Assembly: GCF_000383955.1 (NCBI RefSeq)
Contig: NZ_KB913013.1
Coordinates: forward strand, 415,694-479,693
Direction: 5' to 3'
DNA from: Rudanella lutea DSM 19387
GTDB taxonomy: Bacteria > Bacteroidota > Bacteroidia > Cytophagales > Spirosomataceae
DNA: 64,000 bases
Under the pieces are notes generated by a model. That model worked only from the letters and a program-made list of their open reading frames with translations, had not been told where the DNA came from and did no database searches. This document shows positions 1 to 9,224 of this stretch, piece by piece; within the stretch, counting starts at the first letter, position 1, and every line of letters starts with the position of its first letter. The position numbers and the translations under genes are program-made.

Positions 1-468
1 AATCTGCACGCCTTCGGCGGGGCTCACGGACGGAATGGCGTCGCGCTGTAAGCCAGTATAGGTAGGCTCAGTCATTTTGAACCGGGCGGGCAGATTCACC
101 CAGAGTTGCAGAATTTCGAGTGGTCCACCCGCCTGCCGAAACGCATCTGACGACACCTCAGCATGAATCAGTCCGCGCCCGGCGGTCATCCACTGCACCC
201 CACCGGCCGTAATCACACTCTGATACCCCTGCGAGTCTTTGTGCATGATGTCGCCTTCCACAATAAACGTCACGGTTTCCATGCCCCGGTGCGGATGCGG
301 CCCGAAGGGTAACCCGTGGTTATTGGCCGGGTAGGTCTGGTAGCCGTGATGATTCAGAAACAAAAACGGGTCAATCTGCGCCAGTTGGCGTGTCGGCAGG
401 GGTGAATAGGTAATCAGATCGGCAATCGGACGGTACTCGGCCCGATGCACACGCTTTATCGTTCTCAT
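1..468 (-). CDS. Pirin family protein, 3' end cut by the window edge
   Basis: The reading frame is open from the ATG at 468 to the window edge, so about 156 N-terminal residues are visible. The pirin cupin signature is clear: the segment GPHPHRGMETVT carries the metal-binding histidines of the N-terminal cupin barrel, and GLIHAEV supplies the later His and Glu ligands. Pirins are cytoplasmic iron- or metal-binding bicupins; some have quercetinase activity and others act as redox-sensing cofactors, and the sequence does not say which applies. It is the last visible gene of the minus-strand run that starts with susC, but a repeat of about 130 bp separates it from its upstream neighbour, so it may be a separate transcription unit. 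Family assignment is firm; function is open. Confidence 0.9.
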   Translation of the reverse strand, partial: MRTIKRVHRAEYRPIADLITYSPLPTRQLAQIDPFLFLNHHGYQTYPANNHGLPFGPHPHRGMETVTFIVEGDIMHKDSQGYQSVITAGGVQWMTAGRGLIHAEVSSDAFRQAGGPLEILQLWVNLPARFKMTEPTYTGLQRDAIPSVSPAEGVQI

Positions 469-485
469 AGGTATGTACGTGTGTG

Positions 486-618
486 GTTATGGTTTTTTGT
501 TTATGGTTTGTAGTGTCCGGGGTTCGGGTCAGTTCGTACTCCATAACCAATACTGGCAATGAGGTTGTCCGGCTCTTCGCCAACCAAAAACAAAAAACTA
601 TAAACCAAAAACTATTTA
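486..618. repeat. Heptad inverted repeat filling the pirin-Dabb gap
   Basis: The right arm (584-618) is five 7-nt units of the type CCAAAAA / CTATAAA. The left arm (about 486-520) is made of reverse-complement units such as TTTATGG and TTTGTAG. The two arms could pair as an imperfect hairpin in RNA. The right arm contains the stop codon of the Dabb gene. It belongs to the dispersed heptad family described in the findings. Confidence 0.7.
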
Positions 619-1016
619 GTTGACAAACTGACTGAATCGTACACGACCACTTTTTTCCAGAGGTGGCTGTGCTTTTTCACGAATTCGAGGTGAATGGGGT
701 GTTTCTGATAGATCTCCTCGTCGGCCAGGGAGTCAAAAAACAACAGCCAGGACACCTGATACGACCGGTCGATCACATCGCGGTTTGTACTCGCGGGTGT
801 GCCAATATAGGCCTGCCGAATAACAGGCACCGTTTTTAGCGTTTCGAGCGCGGCCAGCAGTTGCTTCCGGTCGGTCTCACTGTCGGGGTTGGCCAGCCAG
901 AAATAAACATGGTGCACAAACGGCTTGGCCGGTGCCGACTCAGGGGCTACAGGGCTGATCAACGTAGCTGCGGCCACCGTTTGGGGCGCCTGCTGGATAA
1001 AATCGCGACGATTCAT
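612..1016 (-). CDS. Secreted Dabb (stress-responsive A/B barrel) domain protein
   Basis: The 134-residue protein begins with a Tat-like signal (MNRRDFI, then an alanine-rich stretch to about residue 30). A single Dabb-type ferredoxin-like domain of about 100 residues follows, recognisable from FVHHVYFWL near its start and a later segment in which a His precedes a valine-rich strand. Dabb proteins are usually small dimeric alpha+beta barrels; many are uncharacterised and some bind or modify small aromatic or polyketide-like molecules. In Bacteroidota, Tat-exported Dabb proteins are common accessory genes. It follows the SDR gene on the same strand but is separated from it by a 164-bp gap holding a purine-rich inverted repeat. 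No catalytic role can be inferred. Confidence 0.75.
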   Translation of the reverse strand: MNRRDFIQQAPQTVAAATLISPVAPESAPAKPFVHHVYFWLANPDSETDRKQLLAALETLKTVPVIRQAYIGTPASTNRDVIDRSYQVSWLLFFDSLADEEIYQKHPIHLEFVKKHSHLWKKVVVYDSVSLSTK

Positions 1017-1045
1017 GGAATAAAATTTATGATTTGTACTTGATT

Positions 1046-1182
1046 GAGGGAGAAAAGGGAGTAAGGAAAAAGGAGAAGGGTCCGGCTAATCTGAGTCAAA
1101 CATTCCGGTACGTATTTGTAACGGGAATCATAACGGATTTTCCCTTTCTCCCTTCTCCTTTTTCCCTTTCCTCCCCTTTTTT
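1046..1182. repeat. Purine-rich heptad inverted repeat
   Basis: The left arm at 1046-1080 divides into five 7-nt units, for example AAAAGGG and AAAAAGG. The right arm at about 1142-1182 is the pyrimidine-rich complement with the same 7-nt spacing, and it runs into the stop codon of the SDR gene. Transcription from either strand could give a long purine/pyrimidine hairpin ending in a T-rich run, so a terminator role is possible. Confidence 0.7.
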
Positions 1183-2011
1183 AAAACCCAATTGAATTTC
1201 CGCCATCAACGGGTAGCGACGCGCCGGTAATGTACCGGGCGGCATCGGATGCCAAAAAAACGGCTGCCCAGCCAATGTCTTCGGGTTTCCCGAATTTACC
1301 CATTGGGGTTCGGCGCATGGCCCGGTCGCGCCGGTCGGGGTCGCCGTTCATGGCCACCTTACTCATTTCGGTTTCGATGAATCCCGGCGCAATCGCATTG
1401 ACCCGCACGTTATACCCTGAAAACTCAGAAGCCAGTACTTTCACCATACCTTCCACGGCCGACTTGGAAGCTGCGTAGGCCACCACCCGGTCGATGCCGT
1501 AATAGGCAGCCATCGACGAGATCATAATAATGGATCCCTGCCGCCGGGCCACCATCCGCCGACCGCAGGCCCGCGTCAGGGCAAACACTGCGTTCAGGTT
1601 CGTCTGGATAATCCGGTTGAAATCGTCGTCGGTTACTTCGAGGGCCGGTTTTTTGAGGTTGATGCCGGCATTATTCACCAGAACATCGACAGGACCATGA
1701 TCGGCTTCTACCCTTTCCACGAGCGCGTCGAGGGTGTCGAGCTGGGTTACGTCGTTCACATAATAATGGGCCGTGTTCTGAGCGGGCCCCTCCCCTATGG
1801 CCGCAATGGCATCGCGCAGAGGGGCTTCCCGTCGGCCGGTAATGATCACTGTGGCACCGGCCGCCACCATGCACCGGGCCATATCGAACCCAATGCCGCT
1901 ACCACCCCCGGTAATTAGGGCCACTTTGCCTTCGAGTGAAAAAGCGCCGGGTCCAGTTTTGGCCGAAGCCGCATCGGGCACCTCAGCCTGTAATTCGGAT
2001 ACTTCCTGCAT
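1181..2011 (-). CDS. SDR oxidoreductase, probable D-mannonate oxidoreductase
   Basis: This is a classical short-chain dehydrogenase of 276 residues. It has the Rossmann motif TGGGSGIG near residue 35, the NNAG motif, the catalytic serine in MISSMAAY, the catalytic pair in YAASK, and a C-terminal SLPVDGG segment. I chose the ATG at 2011 because it overlaps the stop codon of the GH67 gene as TAATG, indicating translational coupling; longer upstream frames lie inside that gene. A direct neighbour of alpha-glucuronidase and uxuA is expected to reduce D-fructuronate to D-mannonate with NAD(P)H, as the SDR-type UxuB (YjmF) of Bacillus does. That function is inferred from context, since gluconate 5-dehydrogenases and related SDRs look very similar. 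About 25 residues precede the Rossmann fold. Confidence 0.72.
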   Translation of the reverse strand: MQEVSELQAEVPDAASAKTGPGAFSLEGKVALITGGGSGIGFDMARCMVAAGATVIITGRREAPLRDAIAAIGEGPAQNTAHYYVNDVTQLDTLDALVERVEADHGPVDVLVNNAGINLKKPALEVTDDDFNRIIQTNLNAVFALTRACGRRMVARRQGSIIMISSMAAYYGIDRVVAYAASKSAVEGMVKVLASEFSGYNVRVNAIAPGFIETEMSKVAMNGDPDRRDRAMRRTPMGKFGKPEDIGWAAVFLASDAARYITGASLPVDGGNSIGF

Positions 2012-4122
2012 TATCGTAATTGGTAAATATCGACTAATCGTTTGACCTCTTCGAGCGAACGGTCGGGGGCTTTGAACGGAGCCGGAATAGGCCGCCGGGC
2101 AAACCGACCAAAATACAGCACACAGGCATCGCGCCACCAGATAGCCTCTTTCTGTTGTACCGCCAGTCGGCCAGCCACATCGTCGAACAGCTCAGGATCG
2201 AGAGCGGGCTTCACCTGCGCCCACTGCTGCTGCATCCAGCGCACGGAGTCGGCACCGGTATAATACCGTACACACAGCTCATCCCAGAGCGAACGACCCG
2301 TTGACAGTGTCTGGTTCCAGGGCACATGATGAAACCAGAGCAGGTACGGCAAAGGCGTGGTTTCGGCTTTGCCCCACTGCTGCTGCACGGGGGGCGTGTA
2401 CAGACTCAGGGCGTTGCTGCCCGTTGCGGTGCGGTTGAACCCAACCCCAATCGAGTCGGCCCGGTGGTAATAGGTGTGTCGCCAGTCGGGTCGGGGGGCC
2501 TTGTCGAGCCAGGGCTCAGGACCGTAGTGGATGCCGTAGCCCATAATGTGGTGCAGACCGAGCGGATTGGTGTAGTTCACGTAAATCTCCCGCGACCGCA
2601 TCATGAGGTCGGTAATTGTCTGTACGGCTTTGGGTTGGCGGGTGAGGGACATCTGTACCCACTCGCGGGCAATCCCTTCGGAGGTGAGCGTATGATCCCA
2701 GGCGAGCCGGCCAAAGGCGTACCAGTTGGCCTGCCCCATGGTATGCCCCGTCCAGTTGCGGTCGGAGCCCGTATTGGCAACCCCGGCCATGGCCGTTTGT
2801 TCGTACCCGTGCAGACTCCCGTCGATCACCTTCGCCACCGTGGAGCCGGGGCCTTTCACGTAGGTATCCGTATCCAGGCACTCCTTAAACATCGGCGCTT
2901 CGTACACCATATGCGTGGCAAACCCAAGGTATTCCTGCGTCAGCTGAAACTCCATGGCGAGGGGTGTTTTGGGCATAGCCCCGAACAGGGGCGAAAACGG
3001 CTCGCGTACCTGAAAATCAATTGGGCCGTTTTTCACCTGCACAACCACCTTGGGGTGAAATTTCCCGTCGAGCGGAGTAAACTCTTCGTAGGCCGCCCGA
3101 AACCGGTCGGCATTCTCGGCGGGCTTGTACACAAACGACCGCCAGATCACCACCCCATCGTGGGTACCGAGGGCTTCAGCGAGCATATTGGCACCGTCGG
3201 CATGGGTACGGCCGTAATCCTGCGGGCCGGGCTCCCCTTCCGAATTGGCCTTCACCAGGAACCCACCGAAATCGGGAATTTGGGCATAAATCTCGTTCAC
3301 TTTCTCGGCCCACCACTGCCGCACGGCCGGGTCGAGGGGGTCAGCCGACTTCAGGGCGGGTTTCCCGGGCCCATTCACCACTTTGGACGCCGGAAAATAC
3401 ACCGACAGGTACACCCGGATACCGTAGGGTCGAAACACGTCAGCCAGGGCCGCTACCTTTTTTATGTATTCGTCGGTCATGAACCGGGGGCTGGCGTTCA
3501 CGTTGTTCACGACCGTACCATTGATGCCAAGCGACGCATTGGCGCGGGCGTAATCGCGGTAGCGCGGGTCGATCCGCTCGGGTAACTCGTACCATTTCCA
3601 GAGCGACGAACCGGCGTACCCCCGTTCGATGGTGCCGTTGACATTGTCCCAGTGGTTGAGCATGCGGAGCTTCACTTTCGGGTTACTGGTTACCGACAGG
3701 TTAGCGATGGGCGCCCCGGTCTGCACCTGCCGCAGGATCGCAAAGGCTCCGTAGAGCACCCCCGATGCGCTGTTGGCACTCACCACGAGGTTATTTCCGC
3801 GCGAGGCCAGCCGGTAGCCTTCGCGGTTGAGGGCCGGTTCACTACCCACCTGCAACACAATACCGCCTGTTTTACCAGCCGCCGAAGCTACCACCGGCAC
3901 CGGCTTACCCAGCAATCCCTGCAAGCCAACCTGTAATTCGGATGCCGCCGTTCTGAGTACGGGGTCGTTACCCGTTACGGCAATGAACCCAGCCGACCGG
4001 GCATAGCTGGCCCGTTGGGTGGCATCGGGCAACGGGTCGTATTTAAGCCATAGCCGATACCCATCGTCGGCACAAACCACATGACTCGCCAGCAGCAAGC
4101 CCAGAAGAAGTTTTCTTATCAT
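2011..4122 (-). CDS. aguA: GH67 alpha-glucuronidase
   Basis: The 703-residue product matches the usual GH67 length. It opens with a signal peptide (MIRKLLLGLLLASHVVCA), so it is exported, probably to the periplasm. The family removes (4-O-methyl)-D-glucuronic acid from the non-reducing end of xylo-oligosaccharides. Candidate catalytic acids can be seen: the Glu in VKANSEGEPGPQ (general acid), and the Asp of GPIDFQ and Glu of AMEFQ (base pair in characterised GH67 enzymes). I chose the start at 4122 rather than an upstream in-frame extension because the signal peptide begins there and the upstream bases are an 8-nt tandem repeat. It lies between uxuA and the SDR and overlaps the SDR start. Confidence 0.93.
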   Translation of the reverse strand: MIRKLLLGLLLASHVVCADDGYRLWLKYDPLPDATQRASYARSAGFIAVTGNDPVLRTAASELQVGLQGLLGKPVPVVASAAGKTGGIVLQVGSEPALNREGYRLASRGNNLVVSANSASGVLYGAFAILRQVQTGAPIANLSVTSNPKVKLRMLNHWDNVNGTIERGYAGSSLWKWYELPERIDPRYRDYARANASLGINGTVVNNVNASPRFMTDEYIKKVAALADVFRPYGIRVYLSVYFPASKVVNGPGKPALKSADPLDPAVRQWWAEKVNEIYAQIPDFGGFLVKANSEGEPGPQDYGRTHADGANMLAEALGTHDGVVIWRSFVYKPAENADRFRAAYEEFTPLDGKFHPKVVVQVKNGPIDFQVREPFSPLFGAMPKTPLAMEFQLTQEYLGFATHMVYEAPMFKECLDTDTYVKGPGSTVAKVIDGSLHGYEQTAMAGVANTGSDRNWTGHTMGQANWYAFGRLAWDHTLTSEGIAREWVQMSLTRQPKAVQTITDLMMRSREIYVNYTNPLGLHHIMGYGIHYGPEPWLDKAPRPDWRHTYYHRADSIGVGFNRTATGSNALSLYTPPVQQQWGKAETTPLPYLLWFHHVPWNQTLSTGRSLWDELCVRYYTGADSVRWMQQQWAQVKPALDPELFDDVAGRLAVQQKEAIWWRDACVLYFGRFARRPIPAPFKAPDRSLEEVKRLVDIYQLR

Positions 4123-4126
4123 AATG

Positions 4127-4154
4127 AGTGAAAGAGCGAAAGAGTGAAAGAGTG
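4127..4154. repeat. 8-nt tandem repeat directly upstream of aguA
   Basis: Three and a half copies of AGTGAAAG (one reads AGCGAAAG) end 4 bp before the aguA start codon. The same unit appears at 29743-29774 inside the signal-peptide region of an esterase gene. No complementary arm is present nearby. Confidence 0.75.
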
Positions 4155-4245
4155 CGGGCCGCTGATGGCAACGAGTGGAGCGCAGCCGCCGGCATTCGTA
4201 TAAACCAACGAACAACCTGTTTATAAACCACTTGCAACCCAATCA

Positions 4246-4280
4246 ACCATAAACAAAAAACCAAAAACGACAAACTAAAT
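4246..4280. repeat. Heptad repeat, single arm, overlapping the uxuA stop
   Basis: There are five 7-nt units that each begin with AC followed by an A-rich tail, for example ACAAAAA and ACCAAAA. The last unit contains the uxuA stop codon. It belongs to the same AACCAAAAAC-type sequence group as the repeats at 584, 61305 and 63897. Confidence 0.6.
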
Positions 4281-5495
4281 ACCCAAACCCCGGCTAATGC
4301 CCAGTTCCAGCCCGCGCAGTTCGGCGAGGCCGCGCAGGCGTCCAATGGCCGAATAACCAGGGTACGTTTTCTTGTTTAGATCATCGAGCATCTGATGCCC
4401 GTGGTCGGGCCGCATCGGGATGCTCGTTTCGCCAAGGCCAGCCTCGGCGCGTCGTTGCCCTTCGAGCACCAGTGCCTTCACCACCGCGTACATATCTACA
4501 TCGCCCGCCAGGTGGTCGGCTTCGTGGAAGTCACGGGGGCGGGTCGGTGGTCCCTCGTTTTCGCGCTTCGTGGTGCGAAGATGGACGAAATGAATCCGGT
4601 CGCCCCAACGCTGCACAATACCGGGCAGGTCATTGTCGGGCCGCACGCCGAGCGAGCCCGTGCAGAATGTAATCCCGTTGGCCCGCAGCGGGCAGGCCTC
4701 CATCAACTGAGCCAGATCGGCCTCGGTACTCACCACCCGGGGCAGCCCAAGCAACGGAAACGGCGGGTCGTCGGGGTGAATGCAGAGATTGACGCCAGCC
4801 TCGGCCGCTACCGGGGCAACTTCGGCAATAAAGGTGTACAGATTCTGCCGCAGCTCGGCATCACCGATCGTCGCGTACCCATCGAGCAGCCCCTGAAACG
4901 TTTCGAGCGAAAAGGCTTCTTCGGAACCGGGCAACCCCAGCAGCACCACCGATGTCAACTCAGCCAGGGCCTCAGCCGATAATTGGGCGTACCGGGCGCG
5001 GGCCGACTCGATTACCTCAGGCTCGTAGGCCGCTTCGGCACCGGGCCGCCGGAGAATACACAGGTCAAACAAAGCGAAGTCTTCCCACACAAACCGAAGC
5101 CCCCGCGAGCCATCGGGCATCTCGTAGCTTAGGTTCGTGCGCGACCAGTCGAGGACGGGCATAAAGTTGTAGCAGACCGTCCGGATGCCGCACGCGGCCA
5201 GGTTTCGAATCGACGTTTTATAGTTTTCGATAAATCGGTCGCGGCCCGGGCCTCGCTTTTTAATGTCCTCGTGTACGGGCAGGCTCTCCACCACCGCCCA
5301 GTGCAGGGGCGTGTAGCGGGCATTGTCGGCTTCGACCAACGCGATACGCTCGCGGATGGCTTCCACCGACCACACCTCCCCGACGGGAATTTGATGCAGG
5401 GCTGTCACGACGCCCGTGCAGCCTGCCTGCCGAATATCCATCAGTGACACCGGATCGTTCGGCCCGAACCAGCGCATCGTTTGTAACATACCCAT
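4275..5495 (-). CDS. uxuA: Mannonate dehydratase
   Basis: The 406-residue protein aligns by eye with UxuA along its whole length: [12 protein letters not shown] at the N-terminus, the [19 protein letters not shown] strand, and the metal-ligand region with [23 protein letters not shown] and the C-terminal [11 protein letters not shown]. UxuA is a cytoplasmic Mn/Fe-dependent TIM-barrel enzyme that dehydrates D-mannonate to 2-keto-3-deoxygluconate. Together with GH67 and the neighbouring SDR it forms a glucuronate catabolic set, although uronate isomerase and KDG kinase are not in the window. The start may be at 5495 or at the ATG six bases further in (MLQTMRWFG); only two residues differ. Confidence 0.95.
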   Translation of the reverse strand: MGMLQTMRWFGPNDPVSLMDIRQAGCTGVVTALHQIPVGEVWSVEAIRERIALVEADNARYTPLHWAVVESLPVHEDIKKRGPGRDRFIENYKTSIRNLAACGIRTVCYNFMPVLDWSRTNLSYEMPDGSRGLRFVWEDFALFDLCILRRPGAEAAYEPEVIESARARYAQLSAEALAELTSVVLLGLPGSEEAFSLETFQGLLDGYATIGDAELRQNLYTFIAEVAPVAAEAGVNLCIHPDDPPFPLLGLPRVVSTEADLAQLMEACPLRANGITFCTGSLGVRPDNDLPGIVQRWGDRIHFVHLRTTKRENEGPPTRPRDFHEADHLAGDVDMYAVVKALVLEGQRRAEAGLGETSIPMRPDHGHQMLDDLNKKTYPGYSAIGRLRGLAELRGLELGISRGLGI

Positions 5496-5499
5496 TTGA

Positions 5500-5534
5500 G
5501 TGGTTTTAGGTTTTTGGTTTCGGGTGGTGGGTAT
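5500..5534. repeat. Heptad repeat between CE15 and uxuA
   Basis: There are five 7-nt units such as TAGGTTT and TTGGTTT, starting a few bases upstream of the uxuA start and filling most of the gap to the CE15 stop. The sequence is the complement of the AACCAAAAAC group. Confidence 0.55.
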
Positions 5535-5543
5535 TCATGTTTT

Positions 5544-6941
5544 CTATTTGCCCACGCCCAGGTATCGGTCAGCAAACGCCAGAAACGCGGGCCAGTTGGG
5601 GCCGGTTGTATGCCCCCCACTATGCTGCCGAAAGGCGATATCTCCGTCGATAAGAGCCGTTTCGAGCGGTGGAAACACATCCGTGCCGAGCCCTTTTTTG
5701 CCCAGCAACTCGTACACCGGCCCGGCGTACGCCCCCCCCAGAAACATCCCCTTCGCGTCGATCCACTGTCCCTCTACCGTGGGGGAGCCGGAGCTGATAA
5801 ATACGGGGCGGGGTGCACAAAGAGCGACCAGTTCGTGGGCATCCACGGGCAAGTCGTTGGGGGTCAGGGGGCCCGCATATTTGATAAAATTGCCCGCCAT
5901 CCAGTGGTATTCGGCCGAGGAAGCCACGTTCTCGACCTGCTCGCCAAACGTGCGCCGGTGAATCTTGACGCCCCCCTCGCCCGACGATCCGATAAACCCA
6001 ATGGCAAAGCGGGCATCGTAGGCCATGGTCACAATGGCTGCTTTGCCGTAGCGCGAAAGCCCTTCAATGCCTACCTGCCGGGCATCGACCGCCTTATCCG
6101 TTTCGAAATAATCGAGCGCCCGGCTGGCCCCCCACGCCCAGGCCCGCAGCGTACCCCAATCGTCAGGTTTCCGGCGCCCTCCTTTATTCATGAGCCCGAT
6201 GATTCCTTCGGTGAGGCCCGCGCCATTGTCGGCCTGATAACTCGTGGGGTAGATGACGGCATATCCCCAGCCTTTAGCCAGTAGTTGTTGCTGCCAGCTC
6301 GGAGCAGCCGGGGCTGACGTGGAGACGGGCGGTTGTGGAGGACGGAAACCCGGCGGAAACCGGAATCCGTAACTCATCATCACCGGCACGGGCCCCGTTG
6401 CACCGGCGGGCGTTGCCAGCACCAGCTCAATTCGAACCTCAACGGCCGGGTATCTCGAATTATCGACATGCCCCACCAGCTGCTTCAGCCGGATCGGGAA
6501 TGTTCCATTGAGGGTGTCTTTGGTACTGACCACCTCCCAGCGCACCGTCGGCGTATCGGCGGGCACCCGCCCGTACACCTCGCGGTCAAAGTCCTCCACG
6601 ATTTCGGGGCGTCGCCTTTGCCACCATTGGCGGGCCGTGGTGACCTTCTGCCCGTTTTTGAGCCGGAGCGGATCAGGCAGGGCGGTGTACGTAGTGGCTT
6701 TGCTCTCGTCGACATTAGCGGCATTGGGGGCCTGCGGATTCCCCGATGGCCCCGGTCTCAACTGGGTAATAGACAGTTGAGCCAGCATAGCCCGGTAATC
6801 GGCCTGCGTCAGTCGCCCTTGCCGGGCCAGCAGGCTATCCTGCTCGGGGGTGCGGGGGCCAAACTGAGCCTGACCCGACATCGGGAGCTGAAGCAGCCCA
6901 ACCGACAGAATCACCGCTATGGAGTTAGAAAAGGTATGCAT
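5544..6941 (-). CDS. CE15 glucuronoyl esterase
   Basis: This exported alpha/beta hydrolase of 465 residues has a signal peptide over roughly residues 1-26. The CE15 hallmark GLSRYGK supplies the nucleophilic serine. SSGEGGV supplies the acidic residue region, and HSGGHTTGPNW the C-terminal histidine. CE15 enzymes cleave the ester between 4-O-methyl-glucuronic acid of xylan and lignin alcohols, which fits its place between the acetylesterase and uxuA/GH67 in a glucuronoxylan locus. The region LRAWAWGASRALDYFETD just before the nucleophile is also typical of the family. It is probably co-transcribed with its neighbours, since the gaps are short (about 25 bp upstream). Related acetyl xylan esterases lack the GxSRxGK motif, so the call is firm. 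Confidence 0.9.
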   Translation of the reverse strand: MHTFSNSIAVILSVGLLQLPMSGQAQFGPRTPEQDSLLARQGRLTQADYRAMLAQLSITQLRPGPSGNPQAPNAANVDESKATTYTALPDPLRLKNGQKVTTARQWWQRRRPEIVEDFDREVYGRVPADTPTVRWEVVSTKDTLNGTFPIRLKQLVGHVDNSRYPAVEVRIELVLATPAGATGPVPVMMSYGFRFPPGFRPPQPPVSTSAPAAPSWQQQLLAKGWGYAVIYPTSYQADNGAGLTEGIIGLMNKGGRRKPDDWGTLRAWAWGASRALDYFETDKAVDARQVGIEGLSRYGKAAIVTMAYDARFAIGFIGSSGEGGVKIHRRTFGEQVENVASSAEYHWMAGNFIKYAGPLTPNDLPVDAHELVALCAPRPVFISSGSPTVEGQWIDAKGMFLGGAYAGPVYELLGKKGLGTDVFPPLETALIDGDIAFRQHSGGHTTGPNWPAFLAFADRYLGVGK

Positions 6942-6964
6942 AGGCTAAAGGTCTTTAAACGCAC

Positions 6965-8968
6965 TTACCGACTAACGGGCAGCTGTGCCGCAAACGGTGA
7001 GGCAGGCAGGCCCTCGCGATTGTACAGGTTGGCTCCTTCGGGATTATCAGCCCAGGCGTACCGAACCGCTACCGGGCGACGAACAGCGTCGTGCCAGACC
7101 TCAACCGTTTTCCCCCGGATCCGGGCGGTGGCCCATACGTACGGACCCAGTTTTCCATCGGGGCCCATCTCGGCCACCGCAAACTGCTTCAGTGCGGGGC
7201 TGTTACGGCTTACCAACCCACCCCCGGTTTCCCGGAACCGCAGCACCAGCCGATTGCCTTTCTGCCGCATCGACGCAAACACGGGGCCACTCGTTACGCC
7301 CGTTTTGGTTCCGTACGCAACCCGTTCGGCGGCCAGGGCGAGCCGTTTGCCCACGTCCGCTTTGTTAAGTGGATGAATATCGTTCCACTCACCCAGGTCG
7401 ATGGCAACGGCCATGCCGGTATTGGGGAGGGCGAGGGTTTGCCGCTGAGCCTCCCGCAGTTGCGCCCAGTCGCTGTCGACGGGGTCTTTCTGCACAGGCA
7501 GGTAATTGGCCAGTTGTACAAACAGAAACGGAAACGGAGCCTGCGGGGTAGCGCCCTGCCAATGCCCGCGCCAGTCGCTGATGACCGCCGAAAACAGATC
7601 CCGGTACTCCGTTGCCCGACTTACGTTCGACTCACCCTGATACCAGATAACCCCTTTGAACGCGTACGGCAGCAGCGGGGCAATCATGCCCTTATACAGT
7701 CCGCCGGGCATGTACTGAAAAAACGTTTGGGGCTGCAACGGCTGAGCCTCCGCCCCGACCTGATACTGCCACGAGCCTTTCAGATCGATCACCTGCCCCC
7801 CTACTTCGAGCTGATACGGTTTGTCGGGCGTGAAACCGCCCCGCCCAATGTTGTTGATCACCCGCACCACGAGCGTGTTTTTGCCCGGTCGCAGCCCCCC
7901 AGCCGGAATATCGTATTTACGCGGTGGGTACTGATAGCCAATCGTACCGACGAACGTGCCGTTGAGGTACGCCGAATCACGGTCAACGATGGTGCCCAGC
8001 CGCAATCGGGCGGGTTGCCCGGCGAGCGCAGCGGGTACGTCGAATTCTTTCCGGAACCAGACCACCCCGTTCAGCTTTTTCAGGGCCGGGTCGGGCTCGT
8101 CGGCCCAGTAACCGGGCAGGTTCATCCGGGGCCAGCGGCTCGCGTCATACGCCGGATCGAACCAGGGCTGCGCGCCATGCCGCCCTTTGTCGGTTTGGCC
8201 CAGTTGGGTGTACCAGATCCGGCTCCGGGCATCGTCGGCCTGCCGAATACGGGCAACATAGGCGCTATCGGCCATTTTTTGCGCTACGGCCTCATGCACC
8301 GGAAACGCCTTCAGCGCATCATCGCTCAGCCAGGCCTCGGCCGGCGACCCGCCCACACTCGCCTTGATCAGGCCGATGGGCACCCCGTATTTTTCGTGCA
8401 GCGATTTGGCAAAGAAGAAACCTACCGCCGTAAACGTACCAATCGTTTTGGGCGTCACGGCCTCCCAACGGCCGGGCGGCACATCGTCCGGCACAGCGCC
8501 AAACGAGTAGCGGGTAGGCACGTTAAACTGTCGGATAGTTGGGTAATTCGCCGTCGCCATCAGGTCAGCGTACAGATCCACAACCCGGTTCATGGGTAAT
8601 TCCATATTCGACTGGCCCGAGCAGAGCCACACATCGCCCACCAGCAAATCGGTCAATGTAAGCGTGTTTCGCCCCTCGATGGTCATCGAATAGGGCCCGC
8701 CCGCCCGTTGCGCCGGGAGTTGAACCTGCCAGGTCCGGTCTGGGCCGGTGGTCGCCCGGTACGATTTTCCCGCCCACAAAACCGTCACAACTTCGCCCGG
8801 ATCGGCCCAACCCCAGATGTTCAGCGGCACGTCGCGTTGCAGAACCATGCCGTCCGTAATCAGTTTAGGCAGTCGAACATCGGCCCGAACCGGCGTAACG
8901 CCCAGGCTTATTCCAACCAGCCAAAGGACCAACAGGCGGATCGTGAACGTTTGCATACAGTAGTTCAT
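6965..8968 (-). CDS. Sialate O-acetylesterase-like SGNH acetylesterase
   Basis: The protein has about 667 residues if the ATG at 8968 (MNYC) is used. The ATG at 8956 (MQTF) is equally possible and both precede the same signal peptide ending near VRA. The SGNH/SIAE core starts with VWLCSGQSNMELP, where the serine is the nucleophile, and the late Asp/His pair lies in NDIHPLNKADVG. Between them sits a jelly-roll-like insert (VVWFRKEFDVP to about QYPPRKY), as in many Bacteroidota family members. In a glucuronoxylan locus the likely substrate is acetylated xylan oligomers rather than sialic acid; this is inferred from context. It sits directly upstream of the CE15 gene in the same operon. Confidence 0.85.
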   Translation of the reverse strand: MNYCMQTFTIRLLVLWLVGISLGVTPVRADVRLPKLITDGMVLQRDVPLNIWGWADPGEVVTVLWAGKSYRATTGPDRTWQVQLPAQRAGGPYSMTIEGRNTLTLTDLLVGDVWLCSGQSNMELPMNRVVDLYADLMATANYPTIRQFNVPTRYSFGAVPDDVPPGRWEAVTPKTIGTFTAVGFFFAKSLHEKYGVPIGLIKASVGGSPAEAWLSDDALKAFPVHEAVAQKMADSAYVARIRQADDARSRIWYTQLGQTDKGRHGAQPWFDPAYDASRWPRMNLPGYWADEPDPALKKLNGVVWFRKEFDVPAALAGQPARLRLGTIVDRDSAYLNGTFVGTIGYQYPPRKYDIPAGGLRPGKNTLVVRVINNIGRGGFTPDKPYQLEVGGQVIDLKGSWQYQVGAEAQPLQPQTFFQYMPGGLYKGMIAPLLPYAFKGVIWYQGESNVSRATEYRDLFSAVISDWRGHWQGATPQAPFPFLFVQLANYLPVQKDPVDSDWAQLREAQRQTLALPNTGMAVAIDLGEWNDIHPLNKADVGKRLALAAERVAYGTKTGVTSGPVFASMRQKGNRLVLRFRETGGGLVSRNSPALKQFAVAEMGPDGKLGPYVWATARIRGKTVEVWHDAVRRPVAVRYAWADNPEGANLYNREGLPASPFAAQLPVSR

Positions 8969-9087
8969 AAAAAGCGAGAACACACTCCCCACCGAGCCGG
9001 CAGGAAGTGTGCGATTCATTACCTATGATAAGTCTTTGTAAGGAAGCACATTCCCTTTATTCTTTACCCTGCCAGCCGTTGAGCATC

Positions 9088-9107
9088 CCGGCATAGGCCG
9101 GTTTTTT
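9088..9107 (+). terminator. Terminator-shaped hairpin in the susD-acetylesterase gap
   Basis: The sequence CCGGC-ATAG-GCCGG followed by six T has the shape of a rho-independent terminator reading on the plus strand. No plus-strand gene leads into it, so its role is unclear; for the minus-strand operon it is only a short stem. The rest of the 256-bp gap (8969-9224) holds nothing I recognise. Confidence 0.3.
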
Positions 9108-9224
9108 GGTGTAGCCAGACAACCGACACGTTTGTTGGAATCGTGCATGGAGATACGTTATCCGGGATACAAAGGTTCGGCCAGGATCGTGGCAGTGCCA
9201 TCGTCCCGGCCGAAAGCCTAACCA

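Noticed and set aside
2326-3585. Plus-strand open frame of 419 codons
   Set aside because: It lies entirely antisense to the GH67 gene, has a composition rich in Gly/His/Arg without domain motifs, and reflects codon bias of the opposite strand.
7091-8599. Plus-strand open frame of 502 codons
   Set aside because: It is antisense to the acetylesterase gene, which has clear SGNH motifs; a mirror artefact of high GC at third positions.
9020-9224. A small gene or tRNA in the susD-acetylesterase gap
   Set aside because: No frame with a credible start and no cloverleaf was seen; only a short hairpin with a T run.
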